In this document: positions 1-5,883 of the stretch, piece by piece
Position numbering within the stretch: position 1 is the first letter of the stretch
How the letters are laid out: every line of letters starts with the position of its first letter
From: Candidatus Komeilibacteria bacterium
GTDB lineage: Bacteria; Patescibacteriota; Patescibacteriia; UBA1558; S5-K13
DNA: 8,739 nucleotides
Assembly: GCA_030591905.1 (NCBI GenBank)
Contig: JAUVAE010000021.1
Location: 1-8,739, forward strand
Reading direction: 5' to 3'
Notes under the pieces: model-generated
The model's input: only the letters and a program-made list of their open reading frames with translations
Database searches by the model: none
What the model was told of the DNA's origin: nothing
Made by a program: the position numbers and the translations under genes

Positions 1-395
1 GAACCGTCTAGATGTTCAAAAGTAATTTTATTAACATAATTTTCGCCAGCATCAAAATCTAAGGTAGCATCTTCATAACCTTCACCACAACCATCGCCAG
101 GACCCATTAGTAAACGAAATGATCCATCACTTGAACCACCACCATAATTACCTCCCCAACCTGGATTTACCCAAGCATCACTCCAAGCATTTAAATTATG
201 GTCAGTTTCAGAGGAAGTATCGCCAATATTTACAAGATCCATATAACCTTCAATTATAACAACTTCACCTTCTTCACAAACTGGACCTACGATTGCTTCT
301 ACAGTATTCGTACTCAAATCAATTAATATAGCCCCTCCAACTAGAATACCAAGAATTACTGCTAAAGATAATCCTTTTAGAGTTTTTTTACGCAT
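1..395 (-). CDS. Exported protein of unknown function, N-terminal 131 residues (truncated by window edge)
   Basis: The frame is open from an ATG at 395 to the window edge, so the C-terminus is missing. The N-terminus is a clear Sec signal: MRKK, a hydrophobic stretch at about residues 9-25, and a likely cut after TVEA (residue 34). The mature part starts IVGPVCEEGE and is rich in Gly, Asp, Asn and Trp, with a WVNPGWGGNYGGGSSDG segment near residues 75-91 and only two Cys (40 and 103). This composition fits an extracellular beta-sandwich or carbohydrate-binding type domain, but I do not recognise the family. The gene lies 49 nt downstream of the 799-aa surface protein gene on the same strand and could be co-transcribed with it. 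Its signal peptide is related to that protein's codon by codon. No Shine-Dalgarno site is seen; the start is preceded by an A-rich stretch. Confidence 0.8.
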   Translation of the reverse strand, partial: MRKKTLKGLSLAVILGILVGGAILIDLSTNTVEAIVGPVCEEGEVVIIEGYMDLVNIGDTSSETDHNLNAWSDAWVNPGWGGNYGGGSSDGSFRLLMGPGDGCGEGYEDATLDFDAGENYVNKITFEHLDG

Positions 396-423
396 ATTTT
401 TTTAGTTTGTTTTTTTAAATTTA

Positions 424-436
424 TATGTAAATTATT
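424..436 (-). promoter_or_regulatory. Shared upstream block, copy 1 (candidate promoter/leader element)
   Basis: On the minus strand this reads AATAATTTACATA. The same 13-mer occurs upstream of the 799-aa gene (2874-2886). It ends 29 nt before this start codon and 30 nt before the other one, and AAATTTA follows both. The similar position and the related signal peptides downstream suggest a duplicated promoter/leader region. In such AT-rich DNA a promoter role is only inferred; TACATA could serve as a -10 box. Confidence 0.4.
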
Positions 437-444
437 TATTTTTA

Positions 445-2844
445 TTAGTTCCAATTAGCATAAAAACCATCATCACCAGTAGTAGTTGTCATCCAAAAAT
501 AGGAATGGTTAGGATTTGCAGTTTCTAACCAAGCTTCATCATCAACGGGACTATAGTTTATAGGATCATAAGTACCATTAAATCCATTTTCTAGAGCATT
601 AGCAGGATCGTTAGTAGGGGTTAAGACAGTAGCATTATAAAATTCAATACTACCATGAACATGTTCTTTAATAGAGCTACTTGGCCAAGAACCATATATT
701 ACTGCCCGGACTTTGCCAGCTACTCTTTGGACAGCTAAACCAGGAACATCTTCATAAGCAGCTATGTCAGGGTCGGTAATATGAGAACTATTATGATAAA
801 CAGCGAACCAAGTTCCATTTGGAATAACATAAGAATCAGAGCCTAAGTAGGTATCATCACTCATGTCTCCAATAGTATTGAAATTATCAAAATAATCAGT
901 ATTTACTCTAGCTAAGACTAAGTCACCATGATTTTGTTCTGGATCTAAACACATAGAGGTACAGTCAACATCACCATCACATTCTTCCCATTCTTGGTTT
1001 ACTATTCCATCACCACAATAAGGATCTAAAATTTCTTCTTCATAATTTCCAAAGTCTATTAAATAATCATGTTCTTCTTCAACCAATATTTGATGGCAGA
1101 TAGGAGTAGTATTAAACCAACCTTCTCTAGTTTCTTCACAAATATAGTAATAAGCAGGTTCTAAATCTTCAAAACAATATCCATCTTCAGTGGTCAAGGT
1201 TGTTAATTCAGCTGTTTCATCAGTAGTTAAACAATGGAGAGCTTTTACACCATCAACATCAAAACCATCTCCACCACCACCAAAGTTAGCGGAATCTGTT
1301 TCATCAACTAATTTTACATATTGAGCCCAAGCTAAAGAACCTAAGTCAAAACTAGGATCACCATATTGGCATTGAGCATCACCTAAGTCTGTCCAAGTTA
1401 CTCCGTCTTGAGAAGCATAAACATGGACATATTCTGGATAAGCAGCACAACTAGGATTACCCCAACTAGTTTCTATTACCTGAATATCATCTCCATCTCC
1501 ATTTTCAATAAAGTTATCAAATTTTAATATTAATTCTCCAGCAATACCCAGAGAAACAAAATTCATAGTATCGTTATTTTCCGCAATACCTAGAGCTTTC
1601 AATGGATCATCACGTTTTGTACTTACATTAGGACCAGGAGTATATTTTACAACTTCATCAGCCCATTCATCTCCATCAGTACATTCTGTTTTAGGCCATA
1701 AACTTATCATCCAACCTTCTATATTATAGTCATCATTATTGTTAGTTCCGTCTTGATCAACATCAAAAAACTTAACACCACAAATACCAGTGCTACAATC
1801 TTCAATAATTTGCCAATCAGTATAATATCCATCATCAGCGGTAGTTGTTGTTAACCAGAAATAAGATTTACCATCAGCTTCCCAGACCTCATCATTATTA
1901 GGGTCATATCCTTCTGTACCAGTATTATCAAAGCCTTTTTCTAAAGTATTATTTCCAGGATTATCATTTGAAGGGTCATTTCTTTGACCGGAAACATTAG
2001 CATTATAGAATTCAATATCACCATGGATATGTTCTTTGTCTGTGCTTAATTGAGTACCATATAATACTACTCGAACACTACCTTCCAATCTTTCCACAGC
2101 TAAACCAGGAACATCTTCATAATCTTTAATATCATTATCATCAATATAAGAACCGTTCCAATAAAGAGCAAACCAAGCTCCACTTGGTATAACATAAGAA
2201 TCAGAACCGAGATAAATATCAGAAGTCATATCTCCATTACCAGTAAAATTATTTACCTCATCAATATTTATTTTAGCTAAAACTAAATCACTACATTCTT
2301 CTGGATCTGGTAATAAACACATTGAAGTACATTCTCCATCACCATCACATTCTTCCCAGTCTTGATTTATTTCTCCATCACCACAATAATTAGAATAAGG
2401 ATTTTCTATAATAGTACATTCTGGAGTACAAGTGTCTGATCCTTCTGGTCCATCATCACATTCTTCATCACCATTTTGCATTCCATCACCACAATATTCT
2501 GTTGTTTCACATGATACACAGTCATCACAAGATATAAGTCCAGCATAACCATCCTCTTCACATTCATTAGGATAATTTTCGTCACATCTAAAATCAGTAT
2601 CATAATGAGCTAAATGAGCTGCCCAAGCAGGAAAAGCTATTGTTATAGCGTGGACATTGTCAGGATTTCCAGGAGGAAAATGACAAATAGTAATTTTTTC
2701 TTGACCATGGTTACCTTGATTCCCTTGGTTACCTTGATTTCCTTGACCAGGTTTTGCTTCTACAATATTAATTAGCCCAGTCCCCCAAACTAGAATACTA
2801 AGAACTATTACTAAATATAGTCCCTTTGAGATTTTTTTAGTCAT
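445..2844 (-). CDS. Large secreted mosaic surface protein with CGDG cysteine repeats, a split SdrD_B-like domain and a duplicated module
   Basis: This is a 799-residue exported protein with no enzymatic motif, probably part of the cell surface. In order: signal peptide (1-30, likely cut after VEA); GNQ repeats (33-48); a CHFPPGNPDN...AHLAH motif known from secreted proteins (54-80); a Cys-rich stretch; a CGDG...EECDDG Myxococcus-type Cys repeat (117-144); module A (153-344) beginning with YCGDGEINQDWEECDGD; the first half of an SdrD_B/CnaB-like domain with the Asp-rich DVDQDGTNNNDD loop (354-386); an inserted domain resembling discoidin-like surface domains (391-538, YVHVYASQDGVTWTDLG); the second SdrD_B half (about 543-601, ending IDFGNY); and module B (609-798). 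The protein stops (TAATAA) just after the point where module A continues into the SdrD part. No sorting signal or C-terminal membrane helix is visible, so how it is held on the cell is unclear. Paired Cys throughout suggest disulfides outside the cell. The start has no Shine-Dalgarno site. Adhesion or a matrix role is inference. Confidence 0.9.
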   Translation of the reverse strand: MTKKISKGLYLVIVLSILVWGTGLINIVEAKPGQGNQGNQGNQGNHGQEKITICHFPPGNPDNVHAITIAFPAWAAHLAHYDTDFRCDENYPNECEEDGYAGLISCDDCVSCETTEYCGDGMQNGDEECDDGPEGSDTCTPECTIIENPYSNYCGDGEINQDWEECDGDGECTSMCLLPDPEECSDLVLAKINIDEVNNFTGNGDMTSDIYLGSDSYVIPSGAWFALYWNGSYIDDNDIKDYEDVPGLAVERLEGSVRVVLYGTQLSTDKEHIHGDIEFYNANVSGQRNDPSNDNPGNNTLEKGFDNTGTEGYDPNNDEVWEADGKSYFWLTTTTADDGYYTDWQIIEDCSTGICGVKFFDVDQDGTNNNDDYNIEGWMISLWPKTECTDGDEWADEVVKYTPGPNVSTKRDDPLKALGIAENNDTMNFVSLGIAGELILKFDNFIENGDGDDIQVIETSWGNPSCAAYPEYVHVYASQDGVTWTDLGDAQCQYGDPSFDLGSLAWAQYVKLVDETDSANFGGGGDGFDVDGVKALHCLTTDETAELTTLTTEDGYCFEDLEPAYYYICEETREGWFNTTPICHQILVEEEHDYLIDFGNYEEEILDPYCGDGIVNQEWEECDGDVDCTSMCLDPEQNHGDLVLARVNTDYFDNFNTIGDMSDDTYLGSDSYVIPNGTWFAVYHNSSHITDPDIAAYEDVPGLAVQRVAGKVRAVIYGSWPSSSIKEHVHGSIEFYNATVLTPTNDPANALENGFNGTYDPINYSPVDDEAWLETANPNHSYFWMTTTTGDDGFYANWN
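451..1020 (-). repeat. Duplicated protein module B (residues 609-798)
   Basis: This is the second copy of a module of about 190 aa. It shares with copy A, in the same order, YCGDG, NQ.WEECDGD, DLVLA, YLGSDSYVIP, YEDVPGLAV, EH.HG.IEFYNA and TTTT.DDG. The DNA has diverged, so the duplication is old. The module follows a CGDG Cys repeat and is predicted to be a beta-rich extracellular domain of unknown fold. Confidence 0.85.
1231..1674 (-). other. Discoidin-like domain apparently inserted in an SdrD_B-like domain (residues 391-538)
   Basis: The segment from GDEWADEVVKYTPGPN to FDVDGVKALHC looks like one complete domain. Before it is the typical start of an SdrD_B/CnaB-like domain (GVKFFDVDQDG...IEGWMISL). 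After it is the typical end (EDGYCFEDLEPAYYYICE, EGWFNTTP, IDFGNY). In usual SdrD_B domains these halves are joined by a short loop. The family names are from recognition of motifs, not from a search. Confidence 0.55.
1813..2388 (-). repeat. Duplicated protein module A (residues 153-344)
   Basis: First copy of the module repeated at 451-1020. It differs by a longer segment near its end (GQRNDPSNDNPGNNTLEKGF against TPTNDPANALENGF). Unlike copy B it continues into the SdrD_B-like domain. Confidence 0.85.
2701..2748 (-). repeat. GNQ tandem repeat
   Basis: Residues 33-48 are GQGNQGNQGNQGNHGQ, coded by a 9-nt unit of the form GGN-AAY-CAA repeated about four times with third-base changes. It lies directly after the signal peptide and is probably a flexible linker. 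Such short repeats can change copy number by slippage. Confidence 0.8.
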
Positions 2845-2873
2845 ATTTTTTGGTTAATTTTATAAATTTTATT

Positions 2874-2886
2874 TATGTAAATTATT
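2874..2886 (-). promoter_or_regulatory. Shared upstream block, copy 2 (candidate promoter/leader element)
   Basis: Minus-strand AATAATTTACATA ends 30 nt before the start of the 799-aa gene and is identical to the block upstream of the partial gene (424-436). A role in transcription start is inferred from the shared position only. Confidence 0.4.
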
Positions 2887-2910
2887 GTTATTTATATTTG
2901 AATATGTTTG

Positions 2911-2968
2911 AAAAAAAAAGAATAGAAACCCTCCATTAAGCGACAAGCTTTTTATTTTGGCTTCTATT
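2911..2968 (-). terminator. Terminator-like hairpin with T9 tail (minus strand)
   Basis: Read on the minus strand, arms 2962-2968 and 2921-2927 pair over 7 bp. A mismatch and two G-C pairs follow inward, and a run of nine T (2919-2911) follows the 3' arm. The large loop contains a small AAGC/GCTT hairpin whose loop includes CTTGTCG (minus strand). It could end a short transcript from the candidate promoter at 2992-3020, or act as an attenuator in the leader of the 799-aa gene, whose start is 66 nt further on. The spacer 2845-3190 shows no gene. Confidence 0.45.
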
Positions 2969-2991
2969 TTTGTTTTTGTTCTCCATATATT

Positions 2992-3020
2992 AACTTAAGA
3001 AATATATTGTAAGTTGTCAA
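2992..3020 (-). promoter_or_regulatory. Candidate sigma70-type promoter (minus strand)
   Basis: The minus strand has TTGACA (3020-3015), a perfect -35 box, then a 17-nt spacer and TAAGTT (2997-2992), a poor -10 box that keeps first T, A and last T. Transcription would start near 2985 and meet the terminator-like hairpin at 2968-2911 before reaching the 799-aa gene. The good -35 and weak -10 make this a moderate call. Confidence 0.35.
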
Positions 3021-3064
3021 GTTTTTTATGGACAGTTTGTACACTTTTTTGAATATGTTAATTA

Positions 3065-3097
3065 AAAAATCCCTACACGACAAGGAGAGGGATTTTT
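3065..3097 (-). terminator. Intrinsic terminator after the small membrane protein gene
   Basis: The perfect 10-bp stem AAAAATCCCT / AGGGATTTTT encloses a 13-nt loop. T runs lie on the 3' side in both directions, so it may work for both strands. It lies 94 nt past the stop of the minus-strand 81-aa gene, so it most likely ends that transcript. Confidence 0.75.
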
Positions 3098-3190
3098 GTT
3101 TTTGTATTTCTTTCTTTTTTATTCTCTTCAGATATATTTAATTATAATACTTTTTGTGATTTTTTGGAATAGCTTTCCAGATTAATCAAT

Positions 3191-3436
3191 TTACCTCACA
3201 AATACTTTTCCAACCGTTGCTATTAAAAATCTATTACTCAAACCAGTAATCATTAGCATTCCTAGAAACATTATAATTAGTCCTATTAATTTATACATTA
3301 TTCTAGTTCCGCCAGATGACCCAAGTTTAGCTTCGGCCCAGGCATTTGTACCAAAATTTTTTACAATCCAAGAAGTTTTCCAAATCATCAAGAATCCTAG
3401 AGCAGTAATTATGAAACCACCGATTATTTTACCCAT
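3191..3436 (-). CDS. Small two-helix membrane protein of unknown function
   Basis: 81 residues. The sequence shows two hydrophobic helices: about residues 4-19 (IIGGFIITALGFLMIW) and 49-65 (KLIGLIIMFLGMLMITG). They are joined by a polar loop with NFGTNAWAEAKLGSSGGTR, and the protein ends in a short basic tail (VGKVFVR). The conserved-looking loop and the composition are like short hypothetical membrane proteins that I associate with CPR genomes, but no function is known to me. The ATG at 3436 is the natural start because the first helix follows directly; no Shine-Dalgarno site precedes it. It is read away from pilB and is separated from the surface protein gene by a terminator, so it is probably a single-gene unit. 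It has no Cys and no catalytic motif. Confidence 0.8.
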   Translation of the reverse strand: MGKIIGGFIITALGFLMIWKTSWIVKNFGTNAWAEAKLGSSGGTRIMYKLIGLIIMFLGMLMITGLSNRFLIATVGKVFVR

Positions 3437-3504
3437 CTTGTTAAATATTAATTATTATTTAGCGACATAAGGCGAGAGGAATATATTCATATATTTCCGC
3501 TGTG

Positions 3505-3519
3505 TCCGCCTTTGGCGGA
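3505..3519. repeat. GC-rich palindrome TCCGCC-TTT-GGCGGA
   Basis: A 6-bp GC-rich stem with a 3-nt loop in otherwise AT-rich DNA. It is the first of three hairpins in the 358-nt spacer (3437-3794) between the 81-aa gene and pilB. Just before it, 3479-3499 can form a weaker GGAA-TATA hairpin. Isolated GC-rich palindromes of this kind are probably dispersed genome repeats. Confidence 0.6.
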
Positions 3520-3525
3520 AGCCGA

Positions 3526-3563
3526 GCCTGCTTACCTACCTATCGGTAGATAAACCGGCAGGC
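3526..3563. repeat. Imperfect GC-rich hairpin (GCCTGC...GCAGGC)
   Basis: The outer arms GCCTGC (3526-3531) and GCAGGC (3558-3563) pair. Inside, TTACCTACC pairs with GGTAGATAA with one mismatch around a TATC loop, leaving ACCG bulged on the right. It stands next to the TCCGCC palindrome and forms part of a compound repeat. Confidence 0.6.
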
Positions 3564-3582
3564 AGAGAGCTAACACAGGTTT

Positions 3583-3626
3583 ACCCTATTAAATACTATC
3601 GCGATTGGGCGATAATTTAACAGGGT
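3583..3626. repeat. Long hairpin with ACCCTATTAAAT / ATTTAACAGGGT arms
   Basis: The 12-nt arms (3583-3594 and 3615-3626) pair with one mismatch. An inner 6-bp stem TATCGC/GCGATA (3597-3602, 3609-3614) closes a 6-nt loop, with AC bulged on the left. The right arm sequence recurs exactly at 5862-5873, and the left arm recurs with one change at 5714-5725, so this belongs to a repeat family in this genome. The rest of the spacer up to pilB is AT-rich. Confidence 0.7.
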
Positions 3627-3725
3627 GAAATACCCAGTCAGCTTATTATAGGGGAACCTTTATTTTTATATTATTAAGTGTATTTTATCAAAAAAAATAT
3701 TATTATTCCAGTAGTAATGAAAGTG

Positions 3726-3734
3726 TGCTAAAAT
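3726..3734 (+). promoter_or_regulatory. Candidate extended -10 promoter for pilB
   Basis: TGC-TAAAAT matches the extended -10 pattern (TG, one base, then five of six bases of TATAAT). No good -35 box is present at the usual distance (ATTCCA is the nearest). It lies 60 nt upstream of the pilB start, which would leave a leader of about 50 nt. A second AT-rich TATATT lies nearer the gene. Confidence 0.4.
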
Positions 3735-3794
3735 TAGGATAGTGATACGTATATATTGTATTGCCATTTTCATTTTAATTAAAACAAAAAATTA

Positions 3795-5531
3795 ATGTTT
3801 ACCGGAAAACAAATAAAAAATATTTTAGAGAAAACCAATGTTTTAACACCAGAAGAATTTAAGAAGTATAAACAAGGGGCTAAAAAAGCTGGTAAAAAAA
3901 TTCAAGATTATTTAATTTCTAAAAAAATAATTACTCTCGATGTTTTGTATGAAAATGCAGCTACTTATTTTAAGGTTCCTTTTATTAATCTTAAAAATAC
4001 CGTTATTGATAGAAATATTTTGGAGAAAATTCCAGAAGCGATTGCTAATACCCATAATATTGTTGCTTTTGATGGAGATAATAAAGTTTTAAAAATTGCT
4101 GTTTTAGACCCAGAAGATTTAGAGATTTTTGAGTTTATAAAGAAAAAACTTAATATTAAGCTAGAGATTCATTTAACAACGCCTAAGGATATAAAAGAAA
4201 TATTGAAAAATTATCAAAAGAGTTTAAAATCGGAATTTAAATATTTATCTGACGATGAAACAGGTGAAGAAGGTGATAAAAAAAGTAAGAAAAGTTTGAA
4301 AGAGATGGCTGGAGATGCTCCAGTTGTCAAAGTTGTCGATACTCTTTTAAAGCATGCTATTATGGAAGGCGCTAGTGATATCCATATTGAACCAGAAGAA
4401 AAAGATGTTTTAGTCAGGTATCGTGTCGATGGTGTTTTGGACAATGTAATGACCTTACCAAAACATATTCAATCTGGAATAATAAGTCGTATTAAGATTT
4501 TATCTAATTTAAAAGTTGACGAGCATCGTTTGCCACAAGATGGTCGTTTTAGAATTGCTTCCGATAAATACAAAGTTGCTTTTAGAGTATCTATAATTCC
4601 GACTTTTGACGGTGAGAAAGTAGTAATGAGACTTTTAAATGAAAAGGTTCAAGCTCTTACCCTTGAGGATCTGGGTTTTCAGCCCAAAGCTTTTGATATT
4701 GTTAAAAAAAATGTAGCTCGGCCCCATGGAATTATATTAGTAACCGGACCAACTGGTTCTGGTAAAACAACAACTTTATATACTATTTTAGGTATTTTGA
4801 ATACTCCGGAAGTTAATATTGCTACTGTGGAAGATCCAATTGAATATAGAATGAAGCGGATTAATCAGTCTCAAGTAAATTCAAAGATTGGATTTACTTT
4901 TGCAGCCGGCTTACGTTCACTTTTACGTCAGGATCCAGATATTATTATGGTTGGTGAAATTCGTGATGAAGAAACAGCAGAAATTGCCGTACATGCAGCT
5001 ATGACTGGACATTTAGTATTATCCACTATCCATACTAACGATGCAGCTACTACTATGCCTAGATTAGCTGAAATGGGTGTGCCAACTTTTTTAATATCTT
5101 CAACATTTAATGTCATAATTGCCCAAAGATTAGTAAGAAGAATTTGTCCAGATTGTATTCAAAGTTATACTTTAGATGAAAGAGCAATTAAAGAGCTTCA
5201 GAAGCAATTAGATTTTGATAAGATATTAAATAGATTAGAACAAGAAAAGATTGTTTTAAATGCTAAGGAAAGTTTAAAAAACCTTCTTTTTTATAGAGGT
5301 AAGGGATGTAATAAATGTAATAATACTGGTTATAAAGGAAGAATCGGAATATATGAAGTTTTAGAAAATAATGAAAAAATTTCAGAATTGATATTACAAA
5401 ATGCTGGATCTGAGAAAATTAAGAGTCAATCTATTGCTGACGGGATGTTGACTATTATAGAAGATGGTTTTATTAAAGCTAAAAATGGTATCACTTCTAT
5501 TGAAGAAGTCTTAAGAGTAACTAAAGATTAA
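3795..5531 (+). CDS. pilB: Type IV pilus assembly ATPase PilB (GspE family)
   Basis: A 578-residue hexameric motor ATPase that drives polymerisation of pilin subunits at the cytoplasmic face of the membrane. The N-terminal MshEN-type domain (about 1-145) is joined by a charged linker (153-166) to the ATPase core. Core motifs seen are ASDIHIEP (193-200), Walker A GPTGSGKTT (318-326), the Asp box TVEDPIE (344-350), Walker B DIIMVGE (382-388) with catalytic E388, and the His box GHLVLSTIHTND (405-416). A zinc site is formed by CPDC (451-454) and CNKC (505-508), which marks the GspE/PilB side of the family and not PilT. Length and all key residues are normal, so it should be active. The ATG at 3795 gives a usual N-terminus; no Shine-Dalgarno site is present. 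pilC follows 352 nt later with no pilT between. Confidence 0.97.
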   Translation: MFTGKQIKNILEKTNVLTPEEFKKYKQGAKKAGKKIQDYLISKKIITLDVLYENAATYFKVPFINLKNTVIDRNILEKIPEAIANTHNIVAFDGDNKVLKIAVLDPEDLEIFEFIKKKLNIKLEIHLTTPKDIKEILKNYQKSLKSEFKYLSDDETGEEGDKKSKKSLKEMAGDAPVVKVVDTLLKHAIMEGASDIHIEPEEKDVLVRYRVDGVLDNVMTLPKHIQSGIISRIKILSNLKVDEHRLPQDGRFRIASDKYKVAFRVSIIPTFDGEKVVMRLLNEKVQALTLEDLGFQPKAFDIVKKNVARPHGIILVTGPTGSGKTTTLYTILGILNTPEVNIATVEDPIEYRMKRINQSQVNSKIGFTFAAGLRSLLRQDPDIIMVGEIRDEETAEIAVHAAMTGHLVLSTIHTNDAATTMPRLAEMGVPTFLISSTFNVIIAQRLVRRICPDCIQSYTLDERAIKELQKQLDFDKILNRLEQEKIVLNAKESLKNLLFYRGKGCNKCNNTGYKGRIGIYEVLENNEKISELILQNAGSEKIKSQSIADGMLTIIEDGFIKAKNGITSIEEVLRVTKD

Positions 5532-5713
5532 TTTATTTTTCGAACGGAATGAGTGTTATAAAAGTCTAAACGAAGTGAAGATTTTTATAACCGAATGAGT
5601 GAGAAAAGAATGAATACCCCTGCGGGGCTAATGTGTGACTGAATGGGAGCTCCTATTAGAATTCAGAGCTTGCTTTGAGATTTGATACCATTCATTTTAA
5701 TTGAAAATAATTC
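5532..5713. other. Non-coding spacer between pilB and pilC, left half, rich in hairpins
   Basis: No supportable gene is seen in either strand. It holds a 9-bp direct repeat GAATGAGTG (5547-5555 and 5593-5601) around a 35-nt hairpin, a CCCC-TGC-GGGG hairpin (5617-5627), and a near-palindrome centred on GGAGCTCC (5642-5657). An inverted pair TGAATGG/CCATTCA (5640-5646, 5688-5694) encloses the latter. This mix looks like degenerate repeat elements and not a regulatory RNA that I can name. Confidence 0.6.
5556..5590. repeat. 12-bp hairpin framed by GAATGAGTG direct repeats
   Basis: The arms TTATAAAAGTCT (5556-5567) and AGATTTTTATAA (5579-5590) pair over 12 bp with one G-U pair, around an 11-nt loop. 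It begins 24 nt after the pilB stop. It could stabilise the 3' end of the pilB message or weaken transcription, but the T run is inside the stem, so it is not a standard terminator. Confidence 0.6.
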
Positions 5714-5873
5714 ACCCTGTTAAATAATTTTAAATCTAATTTATATGTACCATAATAATATATTATATATAAGTAAGAAAATTTTTTATAGGGCATTTAA
5801 TAAATTTAAAATTAAGATTTAATTTGTTAGATTATTTAAATAAATAATAAAAATAAATCTTATTTAACAGGGT
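5714..5873. repeat. 160-bp element with 14-bp perfect terminal inverted repeats
   Basis: The ends ACCCTGTTAAATAA (5714-5727) and TTATTTAACAGGGT (5860-5873) are a perfect 14-bp inverted repeat. Inside, TTAAATCTAATTT near 5730-5742 pairs, with one bulge, with AAATTAAGATTTAA near 5809-5822, so the element is nested. The interior is very AT-rich and has no gene. It looks like a MITE-like or structural repeat. Its right end stops 10 nt before the pilC start and contains the only possible Shine-Dalgarno bases (AGGG, 5869-5872). Confidence 0.65.
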
Positions 5874-5883
5874 AAATAAAAAT

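Noticed and set aside
445..460. Premature truncation of the 799-aa protein at the end of module B
   Set aside because: Module B is complete up to the point where module A ends, and a double stop TAATAA follows, so a natural C-terminus is as likely as a truncation.
2406..2603. 65-codon frame on the minus strand
   Set aside because: It lies in another frame of the large surface protein gene and is low-complexity (M, V, L and K-rich).
2892..2936. Short minus-strand reading frame MEGFYSFFFKHIQI
   Set aside because: Only 14 codons, no ribosome-binding site, and it runs through the T9 tract of the terminator-like hairpin.
3437..3794. CRISPR array or tRNA in the hairpin-rich spacer
   Set aside because: The hairpins are different from one another with no regular spacing, and no cloverleaf or T-loop motif is seen.
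4214..4444. 76-codon minus-strand frame opposite pilB
   Set aside because: Shadow of pilB; Ser/Thr/Phe-rich composition typical of the reverse strand of an AT-rich gene.
4928..5116. 62-codon minus-strand frame opposite pilB
   Set aside because: Covers the conserved Walker B/His box region of pilB on the other strand; no independent support.
5556..5627. Terminator after pilB
   Set aside because: The hairpins at 5556-5590 and 5617-5627 are not followed by a T run, so an intrinsic terminator cannot be claimed.
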